Assembly (NCBI RefSeq): GCF_002257645.1
Contig: NZ_NQMO01000007.1
Location: forward strand, 1-64,000
Source: Paenibacillus sp. XY044
GTDB taxonomy: Bacteria > Bacillota > Bacilli > Paenibacillales > Paenibacillaceae
Length of the DNA: 64,000 bases
Reading direction: 5' to 3'
Each line of letters begins with the position of its first letter. The first letter of the stretch is position 1. A program made the translations under genes and the position numbers. Below, piece by piece: positions 53,298 through 62,338 of this stretch. Under the pieces are notes generated by a model. That model was given only the letters and a program-made list of their open reading frames with translations, did not search any database and had not been told where the DNA came from.

Positions 53298-53786
53298 TCA
53301 CTTGATTCCATGATTCAAGAAATAAATTGCACGTAAATAAATCGCTAACAAGAGTACAGACATGAGACTCGAGACTGCACGCATTTGATTCCAAAATATC
53401 CACCTTTCTAGAATATCTCCTGCGAGAAGATCATTTCTTGAAATCGTTAAATCCAATACAGCCATTTCTTTATTCAAAGGAACATTCAAACGCAGCGTTA
53501 CGAACAATACCCCGCAAAGATAGATCCCAGCAGCGCAAATAACAAGCCACGCGAAAGGGATTTTGAGGTTTTTCAAAACTATCACCAGCCATACTATGTG
53601 CAGCAGCCCCGTGCCCCAAAAGAGAATAAAAAAAAGTGGACTACCGCCAATAGCGTGGTTGATCGCATTCATCGAGTGAACTGCTGACAATGAGCCCGTC
53701 TGGTTTAACCCTGGCATTATTGCGATGGCAAAGGCGACAATGAAGCCGCTCATAATCCCCGTACAAACCAAACTAGCATACAACAA
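53298..53786 (-). CDS. DUF1772 (anthrone-oxygenase-like) membrane protein
   Basis: A 162-residue membrane protein with four helices: LVCTGIMSGFIVAFAIAIMP, the segment SPLFFILFWGTGLLHIVWLV, WLVICAAGIYLCGVLFVTLR and the final MRAVSSLMSVLLLAIYLRAI. RLNVPLNKE and the Trp of RWIFWNQMRA are typical of DUF1772. The start is uncertain; TTG at 53786 is used, with GGGGGAG about 25 bases upstream. The stretch behind it (53835-53945, minus) ends a small unassigned frame GITPLGNGILVSSTKL. Confidence 0.82.
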   Translation of the reverse strand: MLYASLVCTGIMSGFIVAFAIAIMPGLNQTGSLSAVHSMNAINHAIGGSPLFFILFWGTGLLHIVWLVIVLKNLKIPFAWLVICAAGIYLCGVLFVTLRLNVPLNKEMAVLDLTISRNDLLAGDILERWIFWNQMRAVSSLMSVLLLAIYLRAIYFLNHGIK

Positions 53787-53993
53787 TGCCTGTGTAATTC
53801 TCAGTTATTACTCCCCCTTTATTAATTCATTTCTTTAGCTGTTAAAATGCATTGACTCGTCAATCTGGCTCATGTCATCTTTGAAACTCAACTTTGTTGA
53901 TGAAACTAAAATCCCGTTTCCAAGTGGTGTAATGCCATATTAGAGTATGTTGATACTGATCGAAAATCATCATCATAATATCGACACATCATG

Positions 53994-54797
53994 TTAGATA
54001 TTATGCGTGAATCTATATTGAGCTAATGTTTTAGAACCCCAAAGAAATGTAACGATTAAAACTACAAATGCTGTGATGATAAAGATAGAGAATGGGGCGA
54101 TACTTGAATCGTAATTGGGAAGCAAAAACGAACAAACATTATTCATAGTATGGAATATGGCTGCTGCAAGTACATTATTTCCTGTGTTTTTGTAAACCCA
54201 AACGATCAGAACTCGCAGCAACACTGAACCCATACATTGCCACAATATCCATTCTGGTGGGTGGAGTTGAACATGGGGTATGATATGCCATATTTGCCAC
54301 ACAACCCCTAACATGATACTTGCCCCTAAAGCATTCCACCGATTCTCTAGCGTGTCATAGGCATATCCTTGCCAGCCTATCTCCTCACATATTCCTGCGA
54401 TTAAAAACACTAGGAACAAGGATAGTATCTTCAATATGGTTAATTGCAAGACAGGGATAGATCCATCCAATAATTTCATTAATCCAAATCCCAAAAACAT
54501 AATAATAGGCTCAATGAGAAAGATGGGTACATACCAGATCCTTCTCATGATCCTTCTATTAAAAGTTTTATTTAATAGTTGTTTTATGCCGTCTGGCCCA
54601 TTATTCCTATAGACAAGAATCAAAGCCGCGATCATCGGACAAACAAACATGAGCGCACTTATGGGAATATTTATGGGGATTTCTTTCTGCAGAAATTGTT
54701 CAGCTACCATTCCAAACAACCAGAAAGGAATTGCGAGGATGAAAACCAGCAAGAAAAAGATCCAAGGATGATTTGAGGATTTATTATTTATGACCAT
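53994..54797 (-). CDS. CPBP family intramembrane metalloprotease
   Basis: A 267-residue membrane protein with about seven helices. The glutamate motif GICEEIGWQGYAYD (about 136-149) and the histidine motif VVWQIWHIIPHV (about 165-176) are the abortive-infection/CAAX-like protease residues. Members process peptides or act in bacteriocin immunity. It is co-directional with the DUF1772 gene and 110 bases downstream of the TetR gene. Confidence 0.88.
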   Translation of the reverse strand: MVINNKSSNHPWIFFLLVFILAIPFWLFGMVAEQFLQKEIPINIPISALMFVCPMIAALILVYRNNGPDGIKQLLNKTFNRRIMRRIWYVPIFLIEPIIMFLGFGLMKLLDGSIPVLQLTILKILSLFLVFLIAGICEEIGWQGYAYDTLENRWNALGASIMLGVVWQIWHIIPHVQLHPPEWILWQCMGSVLLRVLIVWVYKNTGNNVLAAAIFHTMNNVCSFLLPNYDSSIAPFSIFIITAFVVLIVTFLWGSKTLAQYRFTHNI

Positions 54798-54908
54798 AAT
54801 TTCAATAACTCCTATTTGTGATAATGGTTGATTGTAGGAACGGTTCGTTTTTCATTGTCATTTTTTGAACTAATATACCTGTTTTATAAACCTAAAAAGA
54901 AAATTGTG

Positions 54909-55487
54909 CTATACGATCGAATTAAACAAGCTCATGGTAATCATCGTAGAGACTTGACGTTCCAAGTCATCGCGGGAATATTCATTCTGATGGCTAAGAA
55001 AGTACTTCGAGGTGCTCTCAAGTGTACCGATAATGCTGACCGCAGCTATATGCGAGTCTAGATCACGGAGATAATTTTCATCGCACTTTCCTTCTTCCAG
55101 AATATTTGCCAAGAAATTGAGATGCTCCTGTCTGAGCAGTTTTAATTCATCCAGGACGTCTTCCTCAAACCCATTGGAAATATCATTGAATACAATATGT
55201 GACAAATGGCGGGATTCCAGAAACAAATCAAGATGGTGACGAATCGTTTGCTGAATTTTATCCTTGAGCGGAATTGAAGATTGTAGGTCAGCCTCCATCC
55301 GCCGAATAAAGTCCTCAAATGTACTCTTGACAACCGTTTTAAACAACTGTGATTTTCCTGGGAAATTGTAATATAGAGTGCCTTTGGCTACCTGCGCACG
55401 TAGGGCAATTTCATCCATGCTTGCACGGTGATATTCATTCTCGGAAAACACCTCAATGGCAGCTTTAATAATTCTATCTTTACTCAA
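54909..55487 (-). CDS. TetR/AcrR family regulator
   Basis: A 192-residue repressor. The N-terminal helix-turn-helix is clear (MDEIALRAQVAKGTLYYNFP), followed by a helical ligand domain. A TTG at 55487 has AAAGGT upstream and gives MSKDRIIKAAIEVF; a GTG at 55505 is the alternative. A palindrome GACTTGCAAGTC lies 48 bases upstream and again in inverted context 400 bases away, so it is probably the operator. The CPBP protease gene downstream may be in the same transcript. Confidence 0.88.
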   Translation of the reverse strand: MSKDRIIKAAIEVFSENEYHRASMDEIALRAQVAKGTLYYNFPGKSQLFKTVVKSTFEDFIRRMEADLQSSIPLKDKIQQTIRHHLDLFLESRHLSHIVFNDISNGFEEDVLDELKLLRQEHLNFLANILEEGKCDENYLRDLDSHIAAVSIIGTLESTSKYFLSHQNEYSRDDLERQVSTMITMSLFNSIV

Positions 55488-55529
55488 ATTTGATCTACCT
55501 TTCACTGTAAATTTTGTGGATCACAAAAA

Positions 55530-55552
55530 AAACTGACTTGCAAGTCTAAAAA
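55530..55552. promoter_or_regulatory. Probable TetR operator, copy 1
   Basis: The 12-bp palindrome GACTTGCAAGTC is flanked by AAACT and TAAAAA. The 23-base block recurs at 55934-55956 in opposite orientation. It lies just upstream of the TetR start. Confidence 0.65.
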
Positions 55553-55933
55553 GAGGTTAGCATTCTGAAAGAAATTAGTCAAGCGATGTCGATGTTCTTC
55601 TATCTTGATATTGTGTTGTGATATTAATATCACCCTGTAACTGTTGCTTAAAAATGTCATTGTGGGATCAACAAAAGGTAAAAGTACCCGCAGTGGTTCT
55701 GTAATTGACTACTTGACAATGATATTAAACACCCTGAATACAGTCGTTCATACCCAGATTAATTCGAATAAACAAGTTTTTTATTATTTTCTTCTTACAG
55801 TTTTGTATCGCATTGTGCAGAAACCGAATAGCCGATCTCGATTCGCTTCCTCGCTATTCTGGTTACAATATCAAAACACAGTATCAGTACGGAAGTAACA
55901 TCAGTTGACTATTTTTATTCTTAGTGATACGCT
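55553..55933. other. Gene-free segment between two inverted operator copies
   Basis: No gene is recognisable on either strand. It is AT-rich and is enclosed by a perfect 23-base inverted repeat, so it could be an inserted segment or the remains of a TetR-controlled gene. Confidence 0.4.
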
Positions 55934-55956
55934 TTTTTAGACTTGCAAGTCAGTTT
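55934..55956. promoter_or_regulatory. Probable TetR operator, inverted copy 2
   Basis: An exact inverted copy of 55530-55552. It probably belonged to a divergent target gene that has been lost, or it marks the ends of an inserted 380-base segment. Confidence 0.5.
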
Positions 55957-55982
55957 CAATCGTGATTCATAGGGATAATATA

Positions 55983-56250
55983 AACCAGCTGATAGCGCGA
56001 CGTATACGTGACTTGGGTGTATATCGTGTGTTATTACCCTATATACGTCTTTGAACAGAACATCGAATTGCTGCTGAAGGGCATTGTGTTCTAAGGAGGA
56101 CCGGGCTAGCGTTTGCGAAGAATATTCCCCGCTCGTGGATCCTGCGATCTACGATCTTGGATAGCCTATTTGGGCATTTGTAAAGGAATGTATATGATGT
56201 CGCATCAACTCAGGGGTAAGGACTAGTGGGAGCAAAAACGCGAATTAATA
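55983..56250 (+). pseudogene. guaA: GMP synthase (guaA) 5' relic
   Basis: Plus-strand frames read NQLIARRIRDLGVYRVLLPY, then after frameshifts EHRIAAEGHCV, FPARGSCDLRSWIAYLGICK and GMYMMSHQLRGKD. In GMP synthase the order is QYNQLIARRIRDLGVYSELL, GPSSVY, GICYGMQLMAHQLGG; here the catalytic Cys region reads GICKGMYMMSHQ, so the nucleophile is lost. It is a dead 5' fragment with several frameshifts, next to repeat copy 7. Confidence 0.75.
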
Positions 56251-56372
56251 AGGCTGGAGTAGATTTCGTGGCAGTACCGTCATGACGCGATATCGGCTAC
56301 GACGATTTGCTAATAATCGTTTGATTCTTCAGTCTTATAAGATTTACTTGATTTTACCATATGAATAATTAA

Positions 56373-56534
56373 TTGATAATCCTTATCAACCACGGTTAAC
56401 CATATATGTTCTTGTCTTTTTCGGCAAACGATATATGTTCTTGTCGTCGGGTTTTGACAAGAATATATATCGATAAAAGCACAAATAGCCGCAGCTACGC
56501 GGCTATTAAACGAGTATGTTTTTGTCGTCTTACA
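56373..56534 (+). repeat. TGTTCTTGTC modular repeat, copy 7
   Basis: TTGATAATCCTTATCAACCA, TTAACCATATATGTTCTTGTC, the 19-bp inverted repeat with AACGATATATGTTCTTGTC, a GCCGCAGCTACGCGGC hairpin and the final TATGTTTTTGTCGTCTTACA are all present. It is as complete as copy 1 but lacks the far left arm. Confidence 0.85.
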
Positions 56535-56821
56535 TCTGCTGCCGATCCTAAATCACTGAAATTTTACCAGTTATCTAATCTGGCAACTTACCCATCATCA
56601 TTTCCATAAGCATTTTATTTTCAGTACTTGGATTATCCATCACTTTCATTGCAATAAGTGGTAGAAAGCTCTTCATACTTTAAGCGAATGATCATCAGAT
56701 GTTTTTTTTATTTTAAATGCGCATTATGGAAAACAGGATTCCTTTATCTCACAGAAATATTCCCAGCTAGGATCTTCATTGTTCTAATATTTATAATCTA
56801 ACTCCAAGTTCTCTCCCCGCT
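56535..56821. other. Short gene-free stretch
   Basis: Only a 33-codon minus-strand frame (MKSFLPLIAMKVMDNPSTEN, then KMLMEMMMGKLPD) without a ribosome site is seen; it may be a relic. Confidence 0.3.
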
Positions 56822-57457
56822 TTATTCCATAGTGTTCGAGGGCTCGGATGCCACAGCTGCCGAGGACGTAAAATAGGCCTGCAGCCTACGGTTCAACCAT
56901 ATGGAAGCCGCAATAAATAACGCCACTCCGATTAACTTGACGGGCTGGGCAATAAAATCGGACAGATGCATTCCGATATAGGAAACGCAGAATACCATGA
57001 CACCTTTGCCTAGAGTTACGGCTGCCGCAAAGGAAACCGTCGGCATTCGCGTTAATCCCGCGGCCATGTTAATGACTACGAACGGTCCTATCGGAAGCAT
57101 GCTTAAGAGAAAAACGAAGCTAAACCCGTTCCTCTGCGCCCATACCATGGCCATCCGTACTTTGGGCCTGACCGCCCAGCGTTGAATAAATGGTGTATCC
57201 GACGCTTTGCGAAAAAGCCAAAACGTAAGAATACTGCCCGTTACAAGGCCGATCCACGAATATAAAAAACCCAGCCACAATCCATAGATGGCGGCATTGG
57301 CGCCGACGATCACGATAGTAGGCAGTGGCGGAACGAAGGATTTTAGAAAAGTTAGCAGCATGCCGGGCAGTGGCCCCAGCGAGCGGAAACGCTCCAAAAA
57401 GAGTTCGATGTTTTGCTCCGTAAAATACTCTATTATACTGATCTCAGCGCCAAACAT
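56822..57457 (-). CDS. TVP38/TMEM64 (VTT domain) membrane protein
   Basis: A 211-residue membrane protein with the SNARE-associated/VTT domain: FVPPLPTIVIVGANAAIYGL, WLGFLYSWIGLVTGSILTFW, FSFVFLLSMLPIGPFVVINM and AAAVTLGKGVMVF. The R(x)nPxxPF-like pore region is present in modified form. Members are DedA-like lipid scramblase relatives. It begins at ATG behind AGGGGGAAAC. No co-transcribed neighbour. Confidence 0.88.
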   Translation of the reverse strand: MFGAEISIIEYFTEQNIELFLERFRSLGPLPGMLLTFLKSFVPPLPTIVIVGANAAIYGLWLGFLYSWIGLVTGSILTFWLFRKASDTPFIQRWAVRPKVRMAMVWAQRNGFSFVFLLSMLPIGPFVVINMAAGLTRMPTVSFAAAVTLGKGVMVFCVSYIGMHLSDFIAQPVKLIGVALFIAASIWLNRRLQAYFTSSAAVASEPSNTME

Positions 57458-57734
57458 AGAATGTGTTTCCCCCTATAACTACAAGTGATTTCATTATACT
57501 ACAGGATCGCTTGTTTTCCGGGCGTATATTCGACAAATTCAAAAAAGGTATGTTTGAAATTGGGATTCCCCTCCATAACTCACTCAAATTCAATAACTAA
57601 GCCTTCCTTTAGAAGCTATAAGTCTAGTTTGCTTCTAGGGAGAGGATTTAATCTCCATGATGTATTGAACTAGTGTACCCGATAGCTTAAGTACATTTCG
57701 TCAAAATCCAGGTAATTACCTAACCCCTTAGCCA

Positions 57735-57968
57735 AAAAAAGTGGTGCAGTTGCCGCGGCATACTGCTCCACTTTCGTAAAGTATGATAAAAGTACAGTCG
57801 GTAAGTTCTCGCCGGCATTCCCCGCGCAACTGGGCATTAAATTTGAGTGGTTGATGCTTTTTCATTCCCTAACATGCCTTGAATGAAATCTAATGGTGCA
57901 TCATATTCGAGCTCGCGGGTGATGTAGGTTGCGAATACGCCACGTTTGTCGTGGGCGATCAAAAAGAA
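57735..57968 (-). pseudogene. Tyrosine recombinase (integrase) C-terminal relic
   Basis: The minus strand reads IAHDKRGVFATYITRELEYD, APLDFIQGMLGNEKASTTQI-stop, and in the next frame AQLRGECRREL. AHDKRGVFAT is the HxxR box of tyrosine recombinases, and LGNEKASTTQIY would hold the catalytic tyrosine, which falls at the stop. The rest of the protein is lost. It could be from an integrase that once moved DNA here. Upstream it ends at the UDP-glucose dehydrogenase stop. Confidence 0.6.
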
Positions 57969-57982
57969 AAACGGTTTTAAGG

Positions 57983-59275
57983 CTAATCATAGCCAATTCC
58001 TTGGTAATAGAAGCCGATGCACTTCATTTGATCGGCATCCAACAAGTTTCTTCCGTCAAACAAGTTAGGCGCATTCATACTGTCTTTGACTTGAACCCAG
58101 TCTATTTCAAGAAACATTGGCCACTCCGTACAGATTATGGCCGCATCTGCTCCCTCCATCGTTTCTTCCGGACTACTGCCGAATTTAATACTCTCATCCA
58201 TAAGCTCGGGAGGCAGTGTGGCTATCGGATCGTATACTTGGACGTATGCCATTTCGTTACGCAATTTTTGGATCATACGAATGGCAGGCGCTTCCCGAAT
58301 ATCGTCGGTATCCGGCTTAAAAGCAAGACCTAATAGGGCGACTTTCTTACCCGCCAAGTTTCCGATCCGCTCACGAACTTTTTGAAGCATATACAAGTGT
58401 TGTGTCTGATTGACATGAACGACTCTCTTCAACAGCTTAAGTTCTACGTCATTGTGTTTGGCCATGTTCAGCAGTGCAGCTACATCTTTTGGGAAGCAGG
58501 AGCCGCCATATCCGATGCCCGCTTGGAGAAAGCTTATCCCAATTCGGTTATCTAGTCCGATACCGTACGCCACTTCTTTTACATTTACGCCCAGCCGGTC
58601 CGATAGTTTGGCCAACTCATTGATGAACGAAATTTTTGTTGCCAAAAAAGCGTTCGCCGCATATTTTGTGAACTCGGCAGTTCTTGGCGTAGTGACTATG
58701 ATGGGGCATTGCATCGACTCGTACAGCTTTCCGATTCGTTTTGCTGCGTTTTCACTATTCGTTCCGATAATAATCCGGTCCGGCTGCAGCGCATCCATTA
58801 ACGCTTTACCTTCCCGTAAAAATTCAGGGTTGGATACGACTTCAAATGGAATAAGAGCCGTCTGTGCATCTCTTGTCCATGCAGTGATTAATTCTTGCGT
58901 GCCAACAGGAACCGTGCTTTTATTGATAATCAATTTATCACTGTTCATATGTTTGCCTATATCTTCCGCCACCTGTTTCACATATCGCAAATCGGCGCTG
59001 CCGTCAGGAAGGGAAGGCGTCCCGACACAAATGAAAATAATATCGTTGTCTTTTATGGCCTTCTTCTTGTCTGTTGTAAATCGAATTCGTTTCGTCCCAA
59101 GATGTTTTTTCAACAGGTCCTCCAATCCAGGTTCATAAAAATGGAGCTTCCCTTGTCGGAGGAGCTTGATTTTTTGCGGATTTACATCCAAACCCGTCAC
59201 ATTCCAGCCGATTTCTGCAAATACGAGAGCAGTAGTAGTGCCGACATATCCCGTACCTATCACTAAAATATTCAC
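57983..59275 (-). CDS. ugd: UDP-glucose 6-dehydrogenase
   Basis: A 430-residue enzyme that oxidises UDP-glucose to UDP-glucuronate for surface polysaccharides. The NAD motif GTGYVGTTTALVFAE opens it, the catalytic cysteine lies in GIGYGGSCFPKD (about 260) and LLGLAFKPDTDDIREAPA closes the core. Length is normal. Its start overlaps the nucleotidyltransferase stop by four bases (translational coupling), so both are one operon with the glycosyltransferase upstream. Confidence 0.93.
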   Translation of the reverse strand: MNILVIGTGYVGTTTALVFAEIGWNVTGLDVNPQKIKLLRQGKLHFYEPGLEDLLKKHLGTKRIRFTTDKKKAIKDNDIIFICVGTPSLPDGSADLRYVKQVAEDIGKHMNSDKLIINKSTVPVGTQELITAWTRDAQTALIPFEVVSNPEFLREGKALMDALQPDRIIIGTNSENAAKRIGKLYESMQCPIIVTTPRTAEFTKYAANAFLATKISFINELAKLSDRLGVNVKEVAYGIGLDNRIGISFLQAGIGYGGSCFPKDVAALLNMAKHNDVELKLLKRVVHVNQTQHLYMLQKVRERIGNLAGKKVALLGLAFKPDTDDIREAPAIRMIQKLRNEMAYVQVYDPIATLPPELMDESIKFGSSPEETMEGADAAIICTEWPMFLEIDWVQVKDSMNAPNLFDGRNLLDADQMKCIGFYYQGIGYD

Positions 59276-60264
59276 CCGTCTCCTACCTTTCTTGGCGAAT
59301 GAAGGCCAACCATCATGGATTGAAAACCGATCACGCTGTTTTTTATCGGATTTACCGCTTGTTTCAAGTGTACGTCATTCAAAATAATGCTGTTCTCGAT
59401 CCGGCATCCCTCAATGTTACTGCCGGCGCTAATAGAAACATAGGGGCCGATTTCACAATCCTTGAGTACACAATTTTGACCGATCCGTACGGGAGCGATG
59501 ATCTTGCAATTATCCAAAACCGCTGTCCCGTCAATTTCTCCGGGTTCCTTGCCGTTATCCAGCATCATGCGATTAGCTTCCAGCCATCTTTCCAACGTAC
59601 CTACATCCATATTAGGCTTTGTTGAAAGATAGTAGGATACCGAACACCCTTGGTCCAACATCCATTGAATGGCCTCGGTTATTTCGTATTCTCCTCTGGG
59701 AGAAGGCCCAATCGCTGCGGAGGCGCTGAATATGGTGTTAGTAAACGCGAATGCGCCGATAATAGCCAGATTGGACTTTGGGACGATAGGCTTTTCCTCC
59801 AGTCGGACAATGCGGTTATTGATTACTTCCACGATTCCGTAGTCTTGAGGATTTTTCACTTCAGACAACATTAGCGCCGCGTGGCAACCATTCGTCTTTA
59901 CTAGTTTTGTCAATTCGGTCAACTCGTCCAAAATCAAATTATCCCCTAACAGAAGTAGAAAACAATCGTTGCCGATAAAATGTTCAGCCTGCCTGATCGC
60001 ATGTGAAATACCTTTGGGATCTGTTTGATAAATATAAGTTATATTCGCCCCCCATCGCTCTCCTGTACCCGCCTGTTCCTTGATTGCAGCCTCATGCGAA
60101 GGATGAATGACGATCCCGATCTCCGTAATGCCCTGCTTCTTTAATTTCTCAATACATAGCTCTAGTAAAGGTCTATTGGCCACAGGTATTAGTGTTTTGG
60201 GATACGCGAGGGTAAAAGGATATAGTCTTGTTCCTTTGCCAGCGCATAGTATAAGACCTTTCAT
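59272..60264 (-). CDS. Sugar-1-phosphate nucleotidyltransferase (RmlA long form-like)
   Basis: A 330-residue NDP-sugar pyrophosphorylase. LCAGKGTRLYPFTLAYPKTL is the nucleotide-binding signature, LLLLGDNLILDELTEL the active-site aspartate region and EITEAIQWMLDQG the family end motif. A C-terminal left-handed beta-helix (repeats such as IIAPVRIGQNCVLKDCEIGP) follows. This fits long-form glucose-1-phosphate thymidylyltransferases, often found beside UDP-glucose dehydrogenase in polysaccharide operons. Base specificity is uncertain. Ribosome site AGGAGGAAG before the ATG. Confidence 0.9.
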   Translation of the reverse strand: MKGLILCAGKGTRLYPFTLAYPKTLIPVANRPLLELCIEKLKKQGITEIGIVIHPSHEAAIKEQAGTGERWGANITYIYQTDPKGISHAIRQAEHFIGNDCFLLLLGDNLILDELTELTKLVKTNGCHAALMLSEVKNPQDYGIVEVINNRIVRLEEKPIVPKSNLAIIGAFAFTNTIFSASAAIGPSPRGEYEITEAIQWMLDQGCSVSYYLSTKPNMDVGTLERWLEANRMMLDNGKEPGEIDGTAVLDNCKIIAPVRIGQNCVLKDCEIGPYVSISAGSNIEGCRIENSIILNDVHLKQAVNPIKNSVIGFQSMMVGLHSPRKVGDG

Positions 60265-60344
60265 CGTGTCTTCCTCCTATTCACTTAAATATTGTTCTGC
60301 TACTAATTTATGAAATAGCTGCTATATTCGCATGGACAATCTGA

Positions 60345-60376
60345 CAAAAAAAATATGGCCCAGATTAACTGGGCCG
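60345..60376 (-). terminator. Terminator of the GT2 gene
   Basis: GGCCCAG-ATTAA-CTGGGCC is followed on the minus strand by ATATTTTTTTTG. It lies 13 bases after the GT2 stop, so the polysaccharide genes at 57983-60264 may need their own promoter. Confidence 0.8.
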
Positions 60377-60388
60377 CGGCACATGCCA

Positions 60389-61084
60389 CTACAAAACTTT
60401 TTTAGTTACATATGGAATAAAGCGTGTTGTATTCTTGACTAATTTACATCTACCCATGTACTCTTTCGTGGATGTTTTTTGCGTATGGGAATTTATATCT
60501 TTTCTCCTTATACAAACATAATTATATTTCGACACGGAATAAATTTTATATCCTCTTTTTTTGCATCCGCGCAAAAAGGCAACATCGCTTCCATGCAGCT
60601 TTTTTTCATTAAACTTTACTTTACTCCACACAGATTTCTTAAACATCAACGTACCGCCCTTAACGAAGCCCTGATATTGGTTTTGTCTGCTTCCTCTAAA
60701 TAACATAAGTGCATTTTTGGGTTCAAAATATATAAAACAGGCACCTTTCCCAATGACGGGAACGTTTTGTCTACGCATTTTATTGACGGACTCTTCCAAA
60801 TAGTAGCGGCCGTAATAATCATCATCATCGAATTTTGCTATAATGCTATGTTTTGCCCTCTGAATGCCAAAATTCAAACATTTGCCTAACTGATATCTCT
60901 GAGGGACTCGATAAACAGACACGTTCTTATATTGACTCGCTTTTCTTCTCCACTTGTTAATGTCCATGTCATCCCGGTTTAAAACAATGATCATTTCTTT
61001 ATCTTTATAACTTTGCCGTTCATAATTTGCGAATAGATTGTTCATAAATGAAGGCCGCTCCGTACAAGCGATAATGGAAACCAA
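60389..61084 (-). CDS. Glycosyltransferase family 2
   Basis: A 231-residue GT-A glycosyltransferase. MVSIIACTERPSFMNNLF begins the fold, LGKCLNFGIQRAKHSIIAKF followed by DDDDYY supplies the DXD nucleotide-metal motif, and SDVAFLRGCKKRGYKIY is the acceptor part. It is shorter than most GT2 enzymes and very basic. The start is TTG. It is divergent from a second glycosyltransferase-like gene, and together with the two downstream genes it belongs to a surface polysaccharide or spore-coat glycan locus. Confidence 0.88.
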   Translation of the reverse strand: MVSIIACTERPSFMNNLFANYERQSYKDKEMIIVLNRDDMDINKWRRKASQYKNVSVYRVPQRYQLGKCLNFGIQRAKHSIIAKFDDDDYYGRYYLEESVNKMRRQNVPVIGKGACFIYFEPKNALMLFRGSRQNQYQGFVKGGTLMFKKSVWSKVKFNEKKLHGSDVAFLRGCKKRGYKIYSVSKYNYVCIRRKDINSHTQKTSTKEYMGRCKLVKNTTRFIPYVTKKVL

Positions 61085-61240
61085 CGATTACCAGCCCTTT
61101 CTCCGCATGGATGAAATTGAATCAATTATATTTTTTGAAATTAATATATGTAATCATTTTTACAAAGTAACGGCGGCTGTACCCGATTGAAACCCAGTCC
61201 ATTGTACCAATTTCGGCATAAGCTAAAGGAGCAACGGAAT

Positions 61241-62155
61241 GTGAAGAGAACGTACAGCAAAGACAAATGGGTCGATAAAGGAGGATACTCATTGAGTCGC
61301 CATATAAGCTCGGTAGATTCGATCAAAGAACAATTAAAGCGGGTGGAAGCATACTTTTTAAACAAACACGTCAACAAGAACAAGGCAGAAGTGGCATTTG
61401 CAATATCTTTGAAAAGTAAAACCGTTTCTCGAAATTGGAATAACGTTCAGTCCAACTTGGCAAAAACATTGCGATCGATTCTAAACAATACGGACCCCCA
61501 TTTTCGTGTGATTGTTGCAGGTCATGAAAAGCCTAACATTAAGGAAATACGGCATAAACGTGTAACATGGTTGTCTGTAAACTTTCCACCCCCATCGAAT
61601 CCAAAAGGATTCAGCAAAGACAAAATGCGTAAACGCAAAGTGATTGGAGCGTATTTAAGAAAAATAGGATTTTCCGGCTATTTTATGCCTTTCGATTCGG
61701 ATGACTGGGCACATCATAGGCTCGTACAATATGTTCGATCGCAGCCTTTGAGGAAGGATTTTGTGATAGACACGGGAATGATGGTGAATTTAGTAAAAAA
61801 AGAGGCATGGTTGAGGAAGAAACGTTTTTATATAGGATGCGGCAGCAGTGAAGTCTTTTATTTTGCTAATAAAGATTTTCCGCTGGCTCCAAAAACGAAC
61901 AGTGCGATAAAAGAGCCGTTTCACCTCGTTCTCAAAGCCCATCCAAAAGTAATCCGGAACTTGAGAGCTTTGCGCAGACCCTATAAAATCGTCAAATTCC
62001 CTTTGGTCACCTGGGTACTTGGGCATGGTGACAACAACAGCATGCTTAAAGGAAAAAAAGATAATACGGTATCTGCTAGTAACTATGGATCACAGGGAGA
62101 AAAGTTAGAAAATGCCCTTTTTCATTATTTTAAGTCCAGGAAAAATCACCCATGA
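61241..62155 (+). CDS. GT-A type glycosyltransferase-like protein
   Basis: A 304-residue protein. EVAFAISLKSKTVSRNWNNV resembles the start of a GT-A fold, and GYFMPFDSDDWAHHRLVQYV provides a DXD-like motif (DSDD). VKFPLVTWVLGHGDNNSML near the end resembles motifs of glycosyltransferases that act with spore or capsule operons. The basic N-terminal 50 residues are unusual. Start uncertain: GTG at 61241 behind AAAGGAG is used; TTG at 61292 behind AAAGGAGG is the alternative. Divergent from the GT2 gene with a shared promoter region. Confidence 0.75.
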   Translation: MKRTYSKDKWVDKGGYSLSRHISSVDSIKEQLKRVEAYFLNKHVNKNKAEVAFAISLKSKTVSRNWNNVQSNLAKTLRSILNNTDPHFRVIVAGHEKPNIKEIRHKRVTWLSVNFPPPSNPKGFSKDKMRKRKVIGAYLRKIGFSGYFMPFDSDDWAHHRLVQYVRSQPLRKDFVIDTGMMVNLVKKEAWLRKKRFYIGCGSSEVFYFANKDFPLAPKTNSAIKEPFHLVLKAHPKVIRNLRALRRPYKIVKFPLVTWVLGHGDNNSMLKGKKDNTVSASNYGSQGEKLENALFHYFKSRKNHP

Positions 62156-62338
62156 CGCATGATATTAACCAATACTCAAGCTCACGGTAACGGCAATAAG
62201 CTTGTCAACACCGCGGTCGTACATCGCCCGGAGCCCATGGCGGATCACAGCTCCCTCTGCATAAATCCGGCGGCGAAGCCATGACATAATGAGGCTGAAA
62301 ATTGTTCCCCTAAATTTCTGGCTACTGAACAACTCATT

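Noticed and set aside
57234..57243. TGCCCGTTAC resembling the boundary core
   Set aside because: It lies inside the intact TVP38 coding sequence, has no hairpin and lacks the final AG, so it is chance.
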